This document shows, one piece after another, positions 18,077 through 25,390 of a DNA stretch of 64,000 bases. The stretch comes from Flavobacterium anhuiense. Its GTDB lineage: Bacteria; Bacteroidota; Bacteroidia; Flavobacteriales; Flavobacteriaceae. A program made the position numbers and the translations under genes. The DNA is taken from the NCBI RefSeq assembly GCF_004151235.1, contig NZ_JUIV01000003.1:186001-250000 (forward strand). Reading direction: 5' to 3'. The notes under the pieces are model-generated. The model was not told where the DNA came from. It made no database searches and was given only the letters and a program-made list of their open reading frames with translations. How positions within the stretch are numbered: position 1 is the first letter of the stretch; every line of letters begins with the position of its first letter.

Positions 18077-19374
18077 TAACTTATCGCATACATAAATTTA
18101 TCCTTAATAATTTCAATTTTTTTACTTTCATCAAAATTGTGAATACAATATTCTATGCCCTCATGTTCTATTGCTTGTTGTGAGCATCCTCCATTACAAA
18201 TAGGTAGTATTTTACAACTTAAACAAGGTGGATTCTTAAATTTTGAATTCATCCTTCTTTCGTACTTTTCATTCCATTCAATTTTGCCATCTTGATTTAA
18301 AACTCCTTCTTTTGATGCAGATTCGAAGTCACGCGCCGTACATTTGTAAACCTCACCATTGTAGTTAATAGTTGCGTGGTTATTTTTGTCAGCATAACAC
18401 GAATTACGAACTGTATCCAGATTTACCCCTTTATAAATAGAATTGAATCCTTTTTCTCTAAACAGATTAACAATCTTCTGTACATCATCGTTAATATCTT
18501 TTTGTTCTTGCCAAACCTCGTGAAACGAAAAATTTAAATACTTTTTATCTTCATCATCTAAAATGATAAAGTCATCAATGATTAAATGTAATTTCTCTAT
18601 TGTTTCCTCAGAAATATTCAATCGCACACTCACTTTAAATTTATTCTTTAAACATAGATGTATATTATTTACTATTTCGTCATAAGAGCCTTTTTCTTTA
18701 GAAACGTATCTTACCTGATTATGTCTTTCTCTATGTCCATCTAATGTAATTTGAAAGAAGTTTACCCCATTTATCCTGCAACTATCTAACATTTCTTGAT
18801 TAATAAGTAATCCATTAGTGGTAAAGCCTGATGAAAAATTGACATTCCTCTCTTTCATTTTAGGATAAATATCTTCCAATATTGGCTTAACTGTTTTGTC
18901 AAAATATAATAACGGCTCACCTCCAAACCAGCTTAAATGAAATGTTTCCAGTTTTTTTCTTTCAACAAGAATATTTTCAATTAATTTCACAACAGATATT
19001 AATGTTGTATTGGTCATTTTAGATGCTTTGATATGAGTTTCATAGCAATACCAGCACTTAAAATTACAATTCATTGTCGGATTAATGGTAAGTTGGTAAA
19101 AAGTCTCATTGCCGAAATCTACTTTTCTTGACAATTCTTTTACTTTTTCAATTTCGTCTTCGTCGATATTTACCAAAAAACCTTTTTCAATCAGATGTGA
19201 ATAAAATTCAGGATGGATTTCATTTAACTCTCCAAGATTATTTTCTCTCACTGCAGCCTGCAAAATTTCATATAATTCAGGATCCAAAATTGTAAAATCG
19301 TTGGCAAATGCATTATACCCGATTTTTCTATCTTCATAGTTAAAAAACGAATTAAATTGACTAAATTTCATCAT
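18076..19374 (-). CDS. Radical SAM/SPASM peptide maturase
   Basis: This 432-residue protein has the radical SAM cluster motif C103-x3-C107-x2-C110 (MNCNFKCWYC), the SAM-contact region SWFGGEPLL, and a C-terminal SPASM domain with CYADK, VYKCTARD, CLSCKILPICNGGC and CIHNF binding auxiliary Fe-S clusters. The first 90 residues are a winged-helix-like peptide-recognition region (LDPELYEILQ, HPEFYSHLIEKGFL). It is encoded between the precursors and the exporter, so it most likely modifies their Cys-rich cores, for example by forming thioether bonds. The chemistry is inferred. It has two possible start Met codons in tandem. Confidence 0.9.
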   Translation of the reverse strand: MMKFSQFNSFFNYEDRKIGYNAFANDFTILDPELYEILQAAVRENNLGELNEIHPEFYSHLIEKGFLVNIDEDEIEKVKELSRKVDFGNETFYQLTINPTMNCNFKCWYCYETHIKASKMTNTTLISVVKLIENILVERKKLETFHLSWFGGEPLLYFDKTVKPILEDIYPKMKERNVNFSSGFTTNGLLINQEMLDSCRINGVNFFQITLDGHRERHNQVRYVSKEKGSYDEIVNNIHLCLKNKFKVSVRLNISEETIEKLHLIIDDFIILDDEDKKYLNFSFHEVWQEQKDINDDVQKIVNLFREKGFNSIYKGVNLDTVRNSCYADKNNHATINYNGEVYKCTARDFESASKEGVLNQDGKIEWNEKYERRMNSKFKNPPCLSCKILPICNGGCSQQAIEHEGIEYCIHNFDESKKIEIIKDKFMYAIS

Positions 19375-19439
19375 AATCTTTGAAAAGTTGGTGGTTATAA
19401 TTCAATAACCACCGTTTTTAAATTATTAATTATATAATT

Positions 19440-19634
19440 TTATGTACATTGTATTTTGTTAGTACAATCTCCATTATTACCAGTACAAATTCCATTTAAA
19501 CAAGTGTCATTAGAATTTTCAGCATCTTTTTGTCCTCCTTTAATTTTACTTAACTGATCATCAGTTAATGACGAGAACCCTCCTGCAAATTTATCGTTAT
19601 TGGCAATCAGCCATGATTTTTTAAAATTTTCCAT
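19440..19634 (-). CDS. GG-leader RiPP precursor 1
   Basis: This 64-residue peptide has leader residues 1-34, containing GGFSSLTDDQLSKIKGG, and a 30-residue core starting QKDAE. The core has four Cys (TCLNGICTG, GDCTN, QCT) and ends in Thr. The leader pattern GGFxxLxxxQxxKIxGG is shared with the other three precursors and matches the double-glycine leaders of Bacteroidetes natural-product precursors. It is the precursor nearest the radical SAM gene (65 nt upstream). Cleavage by the C39 exporter after Gly34 is inferred. Confidence 0.85.
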   Translation of the reverse strand: MENFKKSWLIANNDKFAGGFSSLTDDQLSKIKGGQKDAENSNDTCLNGICTGNNGDCTNKIQCT

Positions 19635-19653
19635 TCTTCTTTGTTTTTAGTTA

Positions 19654-19854
19654 TTAACAACTCCCACTATTATTACATATACCGCCATTTCCACTTTTAG
19701 TACAATCGTTTTCGTTTGTACAAACTGCGTTCGTGTCGGCAGCATCTCTTTGACCTCCTTTGATTTTCAATATTTGATTGTCACTTAAGGATTCAAAACC
19801 TCCTCTAAATTTATTCTCAAAAATCTGCAATTTTAATTTTTTAGAATTTTCCAT
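19654..19854 (-). CDS. GG-leader RiPP precursor 2
   Basis: This is a 66-residue peptide from the ATG at 19854 (MENSKKLK), which aligns with precursor 1. A longer reading from 19884 would overlap precursor 3 and add ten basic residues without a counterpart in the paralogues. The leader ends KIKGG at residue 34. The core starts QRDAAD and has four Cys (VCTN, DCTK, ICNN and a C-terminal Cys). It is Gly/Asn-rich, as are its siblings. Confidence 0.83.
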   Translation of the reverse strand: MENSKKLKLQIFENKFRGGFESLSDNQILKIKGGQRDAADTNAVCTNENDCTKSGNGGICNNSGSC

Positions 19855-19870
19855 TTTTCTTTTTTTATTA

Positions 19871-20068
19871 CTAACAGCTACCATTTACGCAAGATCCAAC
19901 ATTAGTTTCTCCTGGACACGAACCATTTAGACAATTTGTATTTTGACAATCGGCATCTTTTTGACCACCATTAATTTTCTTCATCTGTTCTAACGATAGT
20001 GAAGAAAAACCACCTTTTAAAGCAAACTCATTGTTTCCTTTAGAATAGATTAATTTCGTTTTTTTCAT
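19871..20068 (-). CDS. GG-leader RiPP precursor 3
   Basis: This 65-residue peptide has a leader ending KINGG at residue 35 and a core starting QKDADC. The core has five Cys, more than its siblings: DCQN, NCLNGSC, GSC and the terminal GSC. A repeated NGSC/VGSC pattern suggests evenly spaced crosslinks. It lies 16 nt upstream of precursor 2 on the same strand and is clearly a paralogue. Confidence 0.85.
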   Translation of the reverse strand: MKKTKLIYSKGNNEFALKGGFSSLSLEQMKKINGGQKDADCQNTNCLNGSCPGETNVGSCVNGSC

Positions 20069-20222
20069 TTTTTAATCAGTTTAAATTTATATTTAATAAT
20101 TATTTACATGACATCACATACTTTATTACGATACATTGTTTTATAACAATCATTATTCGTAAATCCAATTACATTTTATTTCATTTTTATTAATAATTTT
20201 AATTTGATCTGTTAGCTAAGAA

Positions 20223-20405
20223 TTAACACCAAACTGCATTTGAGCAGTTTTCACAATTTGTATTGTGATCTACCTGACATACGTTTGATTCTTTATCTTT
20301 TATTCCTCCCTTAATCTTAGTTAATTGTGATGTACTCAAAAAGTAGAAACCTCCTATTAGTTTTCCATCGTTTTCAGTCAATTTAATTTTTAATTTTTTT
20401 TTCAT
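20223..20405 (-). CDS. GG-leader RiPP precursor 4
   Basis: This 60-residue peptide is the most divergent of the set. The leader ends KIKGG at residue 34 and keeps GGFYFLSTSQLTKIKGG. The 26-residue core starts IKDKES and has four Cys (VCQV, NCENC, terminal WC). Two more changes set it apart: Ile instead of Gln after the cleavage site, and an aromatic Trp before the last Cys. A 154-nt gap without a gene separates it from precursor 3. Confidence 0.8.
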   Translation of the reverse strand: MKKKLKIKLTENDGKLIGGFYFLSTSQLTKIKGGIKDKESNVCQVDHNTNCENCSNAVWC

Positions 20406-20433
20406 AATTTTCTTATTTAGTTATTTGTAAAAA

Positions 20434-22842
20434 TTAGTTTACCCTTTGTATTTCTTCTTGATTTCCCAGTTTTCGTTGTTTTACACCAATTTTGTTGCTC
20501 CCAAATTTATATAGCAACGAAAGCCTTATACTCTGAGTATCATAATATTGTCGAAAACTTTGGTCGATATTATTTGAAGTATAACTCATGGTTACCCTGT
20601 CAGATTTCAAAATATTAGTAAATAATAATGTTAACTGTAATTTCTTATCTAAGTAAAAGTACTTAAACGAGATATCAAGACTGGAAGCAGGTGCTTTTTT
20701 TACTTGCATTGACATTGATTGAAAATCATACCAATAAGCTCCTTCTATAAAAAATGTTTTTGCTTTGTTTGCAGTAAACGTATGGCGAGTTTCAAAACCT
20801 CCCCCTGCTCCTGAACCTGTAGCCTCTATTTCAGGTATATGACTTTTATATTCTACATAATAAAAATAAATGCTAGAAACTGTAGACCATCGTTTATTAA
20901 AATCAAAATTTATAGATTCATCAAGATTCACTCTATTATAGTCGGCATAATTTTCCCATGTGGCTGTTTGAGTATTATCTAATTGCGGAATGTTAATTTG
21001 ACTAATATTATTTTTACCTATAGTATAACTAGCGGAGCTAGTAAAGATGCTTTTGTAACTATGTTTGATTTCTGCATTGTATACGAAAGATGGCTGTAAA
21101 AAAGGATTACCAAATACGTAACTATTTATGGAACTATATCTTCTCGCTGGATTTACATAATCATATCCCGGTCTATTAATTCTTCTGTTCAATGAAAATG
21201 AAAATGAATTATTTTCATTTACTGTAAATGTTGTAAACAATGTTGGAAAAAACTTTGAATAGTTTTTTCGATTAGTTATATTTTCACTAAAAACGGCTCC
21301 CTTAGTTTGTGTGTTTTCGAAACGCAAACCAACTTTAAATTCCCATTTTTTTATTTTTTTGTTTGCTGAAAAATAAATAGCCTGAGTATTTTCTTGGTAG
21401 TCGAATTGAGTTTCCTGATTCAAAACATCTTCATTTGCTATATTATCATAAAAAAGAAGATTCACTGCACTATTGGTATTAATAAAACTTAACTTACCGC
21501 CATATTCATAATTTGCAAAATGACTTGGAATAATAAAGTCGATTTTACCAGCATAATTTTTTATTTCTAGATTACCTTTATTAATGACATAATTATCAAG
21601 AATGACATTATTTTCTTGATCAAGAATTATCGAATTGAATGGATTTATTTTGTTATTCTTATATGTCAGATAATCTAAGTCAAAAGTCATTAATTTTCCT
21701 TTTTCATTTAACTTAGTAACTCCATTTACATTTAAAGAAGATCTCGAATAGTCTATTTTAGAATTACCATTTGAAGTATAAATATTTTCCAGATCACCTG
21801 TTTCTTTATTAGTCACAATAGAGTTACTGTAATCATAAATTGTTGGCTTATTTGTCGTGCCAATGTATTGTACTCCAAGAGTAGTTTTATCGGTTACTTT
21901 ATAATTAAAGATAATTGTAGGCGTAATAAATGCTGTATTATTCACATTGTGTAAATAAACATTCCAGAAAGATGAAGGATAATTATAGGTAATATCGTTC
22001 TCATAAATTGTTTTTGATTTATTAAAACCTATATCTGCTAAAAAACTAATTTTCTTTTTTTGAAATGAAAAATTTGCTCCCATAATATCTGAAAAATATG
22101 TTGCTTGTTTCATTGTATTTCTCAGTGTTACATTCCAGCTGTCATTTTTAGGCCTTTTTAATTTTATATTAATCAAACCACTATTTCCTTCTGCATCATA
22201 TTTAGCTGGAGGAGTTGTAATGATTTCTATAGATTTTATATTATCTGATGAAATTGATTTTAAATAATTCACTAGATCATCTCCAGAAAGTTGAATTAAT
22301 CTATCGTCTACCATCAACCCTATACCACTTTTTCCTATCATAGATACAGTTTCATTTTGTACGCGTATTCCAGGAGCAACTTTCAGTGCATCCAAAGCAT
22401 CACCTCCTGATGCAGCAACACTATTTTCTACATTAAAAACAAGTCTATCTACTTTTCGTTCAATAAGCTTTTTTTTGGCAGTTACTACAACCTGCTGTAA
22501 TTGTTTTTCCTCTTCTATTAACTGAATGTCTCCCATGTCAATATCCTTATCAACTGTCAAATTTCTAGTATAAGTTGATTTTCCAATTTGCCTTATTTGT
22601 AAAATATAACTGCCCGATTTAACTTCAATTTGAAAATATCCTTTTTCATTGGAAAACGAGCTTTTTTCTGCAATACTATCTTTTGTCAGAACAATTGCTT
22701 CAGCAAGTTCTATTGGTCTGGAATTTGATTCAGTAATTTTACCTGTAATTTTTATTTGAGAGAATAATGCTATTGGCAATAATATTAGTATTAAAAAAAT
22801 TAGTCTTTTAATTTTATTCTGTTTTTTCAATTTTTGATTCAT
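20434..22842 (-). CDS. TonB-dependent-receptor-like outer-membrane beta-barrel protein
   Basis: The 802-residue protein has a signal peptide (LIFLILILLPIALFSQ), a carboxypeptidase-regulatory-like domain (about 30-110), a TonB plug region (GGDALDALKVAPG, IEIITTPPAKYDAEG) and a long beta-barrel of the outer_membrane_beta-barrel_3 kind ending in a C-terminal part rich in Tyr. It is the first gene of the minus-strand RiPP operon, 28 nt upstream of precursor 4. A role in passing the mature peptide across the outer membrane, in re-uptake or in self-protection is possible. The sequence alone does not decide. Confidence 0.85.
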   Translation of the reverse strand: MNQKLKKQNKIKRLIFLILILLPIALFSQIKITGKITESNSRPIELAEAIVLTKDSIAEKSSFSNEKGYFQIEVKSGSYILQIRQIGKSTYTRNLTVDKDIDMGDIQLIEEEKQLQQVVVTAKKKLIERKVDRLVFNVENSVAASGGDALDALKVAPGIRVQNETVSMIGKSGIGLMVDDRLIQLSGDDLVNYLKSISSDNIKSIEIITTPPAKYDAEGNSGLINIKLKRPKNDSWNVTLRNTMKQATYFSDIMGANFSFQKKKISFLADIGFNKSKTIYENDITYNYPSSFWNVYLHNVNNTAFITPTIIFNYKVTDKTTLGVQYIGTTNKPTIYDYSNSIVTNKETGDLENIYTSNGNSKIDYSRSSLNVNGVTKLNEKGKLMTFDLDYLTYKNNKINPFNSIILDQENNVILDNYVINKGNLEIKNYAGKIDFIIPSHFANYEYGGKLSFINTNSAVNLLFYDNIANEDVLNQETQFDYQENTQAIYFSANKKIKKWEFKVGLRFENTQTKGAVFSENITNRKNYSKFFPTLFTTFTVNENNSFSFSLNRRINRPGYDYVNPARRYSSINSYVFGNPFLQPSFVYNAEIKHSYKSIFTSSASYTIGKNNISQINIPQLDNTQTATWENYADYNRVNLDESINFDFNKRWSTVSSIYFYYVEYKSHIPEIEATGSGAGGGFETRHTFTANKAKTFFIEGAYWYDFQSMSMQVKKAPASSLDISFKYFYLDKKLQLTLLFTNILKSDRVTMSYTSNNIDQSFRQYYDTQSIRLSLLYKFGSNKIGVKQRKLGNQEEIQRVN

Positions 22843-23158
22843 TTATTTATTCTGTATTGTTTTAAAAATCTAAATTAAGATTGCCCATTTTTAAACATTT
22901 TGTTAATTCAAAGACTTCATAAATCTTTACAGTAAATAAATTAGAAACAACCTTAATTATTAGCTGAATTGAATAGAATGCTTAACAAAATACTACTAGT
23001 GATTTTTATAAAATGGTCTTTAGACTAAAATCCAAATTAATTATCTCATTATTTTATAGTCTTACTTTTTTGTCTTTAGTAATGTATTATTAAAAAAAGC
23101 ATTTCAGGTAACCGGAGTCAAAACTAGAGAAACATCTAACTGATAACAAATGTTGCTT

Positions 23159-23180
23159 CTCGAAATTCTTGAATCTCGAC
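23159..23180. promoter_or_regulatory. Operator-like dyad, copy 1 (upstream of the regulator gene)
   Basis: This 22-nt imperfect dyad begins CTCGAAATTC and ends CGAC. It is identical at 19 of 22 positions to the site at 25084-25105 before the lanthipeptide precursor. The centre is ATTC-T-TGAAT. It lies 112 nt upstream of the regulator's -7 element, in the shared divergent control region. Binding by the AraC-type regulator encoded next to it is inferred. Confidence 0.6.
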
Positions 23181-23291
23181 ATTTAATTCAGGAATTTAGT
23201 TTAAAAAAAATCTTAAAACACTAAAAACAAACACATTAAATTCGACCAAAAAAACATCCCTTTTAATGATGAAGTTTTAAAAGACATACCT

Positions 23292-23299
23292 TATGTTTG
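23292..23299 (+). promoter_or_regulatory. -7 element of the TPR-AraC regulator gene
   Basis: TATGTTTG fits TAnnTTTG. Transcription would begin near 23306, 14 nt before the ATG at 23320. An ATG at 23293 lies inside this element, which argues that 23320 is the true start codon. No matching TTG was found at the -33 distance. Confidence 0.45.
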
Positions 23300-23319
23300 T
23301 AGGAAATTATTTTTATTTC

Positions 23320-25047
23320 ATGAAATACAGTAAATTCATAAAAGTCCTATTTTTTACACTTACCCCTATTTTCTTTCTAGCTCAAAATAAAAACGAGGAT
23401 CTTACCAAATTATCATATGATGCTTTACATGATTTATATTTTGCCAATAGTGAAAATCAAAAACGACAATTCGAAATTGTGAAAACTTATTTGAATAAAG
23501 CTAATATTGAAAATATAGATATTAGAAAAGCAAAAGCATATTATCATTTTGCTATTCTGTATTATAAGAAAGATTCAGATAAGGCAATTAAATATTTAGA
23601 CAGTGTTATTAAATATTCACAAAATACAAAAGATCATTTTTTTCCCGCAGTTGCTTATTGTGAAAAAGCAGATCTTCTAAAAAGGAAGTATAAGTTTAAA
23701 GAAGCTATGTTAAATTATAATTTAGCTGAAAAGATAGCGATTAAAAACAATATTGATTATTATTATATTGTACGGGAATATATAGCAATAACTAAATCGG
23801 AAGATTTAGGTGATTATAATGAAGCACTCGATATTTTCAAAGAATGCTATGGATACTATAAACATAAAGATACCAGAAGCCCTAAATATGCTGGAGAATA
23901 TCAAAGTATCATTTTTGGATTAGCAGATTGCTATAAATCTTTAAAAAATATTGATTCCACAACTTATTATAATAATTTAGGATACCAAGAATCAAAAGCA
24001 ACTAATAATGAAGAATACAAATACCTCTTTGTCTTAAATGAAGGAGCAAACCAAGCATTAAAAAAAAACTACAAAATAGCATTAGACAGTATCGAAATAG
24101 CCTTACCAAAGATGATTTTTTACAACAATACTGGCAATGTGCTGGCAGCTTACTACTACCGTGGAAAGATATACGAAGGACTTGGGAAAAAGACACTTGC
24201 CGCACAAAACTTTATTAAGGTAGATTCTATAAATAACAAGACTGGAGTATACAGTGGAGAATTTATTGATGGCTATTCATTTCTTATTTCATACTACAAA
24301 AAACTCGGCAATAAAGAAAACCAATTAAAGTACATTATTACTTATATGAGTATAGATAGTACTTTACAAAAAAACTATAGAGCATTAAATAAGATTGTCA
24401 ATAAAGAATACGACATGCCTCATTTAATTTCGGAAAAAGAGGAATTAATTGATTCTCTTCATAATAAACAAACAAAATTTTATTGGGGGTTATGGATTTT
24501 TTTTCTAATTATTATTCTTAGTTCAGGATTTGGTTTATATCAATATGAACTCAAAAAAAGGTATCGTCTTAGATTTGAAAAAATAGTCAGTAATACGATA
24601 GAACTGCAGGAAAGCAAAATTAAAAATAGCCATATTGAAAAATTGAGTGCCAATTCAAAAAATGATGACAACATTGGAATTACAGAAGAAGTTGTAAATC
24701 AAATTTTAGAAAAACTCACTCATTTTGAGAATGAGAAAAAATATCTTGAAACTAATATTACAATACAAATTCTATCTAACTCATTTGAAACAAATAGCAA
24801 GTATATATCTAAAATAGTAAATACATACAAAGGGAAAACATTCATTCAATATATAAATGATTTGAGAATTGAATATGCTATTTCAGAACTTAAACAAAAT
24901 AGTAAAATAAGAAAATATACAATTCATGCTCTTGCATTGGAGTTTGGTTTTAACAATGCCGAGTCATTTTCTAGTGCCTTCTACAAAAAAACAGGCATAA
25001 AACCATCTTATTTTATCAAGGAATTAGATATGCAATCAGAAAAATAA
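23320..25047 (+). CDS. TPR-containing, membrane-anchored AraC-type transcriptional regulator
   Basis: This protein has 575 residues from the ATG at 23320, which gives a proper signal/anchor (MKYSKFIKVLFFTLTPIFFLAQ). Roughly residues 30-370 are TPR-like helices (ALLNYNLAEKIA-type repeats). One transmembrane segment lies at about 388-408 (LWIFFLIIILSSGFGLY), and a cytoplasmic AraC/XylS HTH pair sits at about 465-570 (ILSNSFETNSKYISKIVN, HALALEFGFNNAESFSSAFYKKTG). The layout suggests sensing of a periplasmic or envelope signal and direct DNA binding. It sits between the two RiPP operons with matching dyads upstream of itself and of the precursor at 25186, so it probably controls the island. Confidence 0.85.
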   Translation: MKYSKFIKVLFFTLTPIFFLAQNKNEDLTKLSYDALHDLYFANSENQKRQFEIVKTYLNKANIENIDIRKAKAYYHFAILYYKKDSDKAIKYLDSVIKYSQNTKDHFFPAVAYCEKADLLKRKYKFKEAMLNYNLAEKIAIKNNIDYYYIVREYIAITKSEDLGDYNEALDIFKECYGYYKHKDTRSPKYAGEYQSIIFGLADCYKSLKNIDSTTYYNNLGYQESKATNNEEYKYLFVLNEGANQALKKNYKIALDSIEIALPKMIFYNNTGNVLAAYYYRGKIYEGLGKKTLAAQNFIKVDSINNKTGVYSGEFIDGYSFLISYYKKLGNKENQLKYIITYMSIDSTLQKNYRALNKIVNKEYDMPHLISEKEELIDSLHNKQTKFYWGLWIFFLIIILSSGFGLYQYELKKRYRLRFEKIVSNTIELQESKIKNSHIEKLSANSKNDDNIGITEEVVNQILEKLTHFENEKKYLETNITIQILSNSFETNSKYISKIVNTYKGKTFIQYINDLRIEYAISELKQNSKIRKYTIHALALEFGFNNAESFSSAFYKKTGIKPSYFIKELDMQSEK

Positions 25048-25083
25048 CCTATTGATTTACAATACAAATAAAAATCAAACAGA

Positions 25084-25105
25084 CTCGAAATTCATGAATT
25101 CCGAC
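25084..25105. promoter_or_regulatory. Operator-like dyad, copy 2 (upstream of the lanthipeptide precursor)
   Basis: This 22-nt dyad starts CTCGAAATTC and ends CGAC. Its centre AATTCATGAATT (25089-25100) is a perfect 12-bp palindrome. It is 19/22 identical to the copy at 23159. It ends 18 nt before the TTG -33 element, the position of an activator site. Confidence 0.62.
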
Positions 25106-25123
25106 TATATAATCTATTTTTTA

Positions 25124-25158
25124 TTGCTTTTGTGATTAAATGCAAATATATATTTGCA
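25124..25158 (+). promoter_or_regulatory. Promoter of the lanthipeptide operon, overlapping a perfect palindrome
   Basis: The -33 element TTG (25124-25126) and the -7 element TATATTTG (25149-25156) are 22 nt apart, within the Bacteroidetes range. The -7 element lies inside an 18-bp perfect palindrome (25141-25158: TGCAAATAT then ATATTTGCA), which could hold a second regulator. Transcription would start near 25163, 23 nt before the precursor ATG. Confidence 0.6.
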
Positions 25159-25185
25159 TCTCAAATAATTTAAAAAAATAAAATA

Positions 25186-25347
25186 ATGAAACGTAAAAGC
25201 GAAAAAAAGGAAAGCCCTAAATTTGGATTAGAAAGATTTGAAGTAGCAAGATTAAAAAATCTGACAGTATTAAAAGGAGGAGGCGATGATCCCGTTGACA
25301 CAAATAATACTACTAAAAAGCCATCTAATATCGACTGCGGTAAGTAA
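25186..25347 (+). CDS. Class I lanthipeptide-like precursor peptide
   Basis: This 53-residue peptide was read directly from the sequence. It starts MKRKSEKKESPKFGLERF and has FEVARLKNLTVLKGGG at 18-33. The LKNLxxLKGG block resembles leaders of Bacteroidetes lanthipeptide precursors. After GGG the core (about 34-53) holds four Thr/Ser-rich positions (DTNNTT, PSN) and one Cys (DCGK), so at most one lanthionine ring could form. A consensus promoter and an operator-like dyad precede it. The LanB-type genes downstream make it the probable substrate. A lone Cys and the absence of LanC leave the final structure open. Confidence 0.72.
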   Translation: MKRKSEKKESPKFGLERFEVARLKNLTVLKGGGDDPVDTNNTTKKPSNIDCGK

Positions 25348-25390
25348 CTGATAATTCTAGATTTAAAAATATATTAATTACAATATAAAC

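Larger units (their letters stand above)
22843..23319. other. Divergent control region between the two RiPP operons
   Basis: No gene is seen in this 477-nt gap between the TonB-receptor gene (minus) and the TPR-AraC regulator gene (plus). It contains the operator-like dyad at 23159-23180 and a perfect -7 element TATGTTTG at 23292-23299 for the regulator. I found no clear consensus promoter for the minus-strand operon. Confidence 0.6.

Noticed and set aside
20069-20222. Possible fifth precursor remnant in the gap between precursors 3 and 4
   Set aside because: One minus-strand frame contains two Cys near its end, but it has a stop after two codons, no leader and no GG motif. Similarity to the other cores is not convincing.
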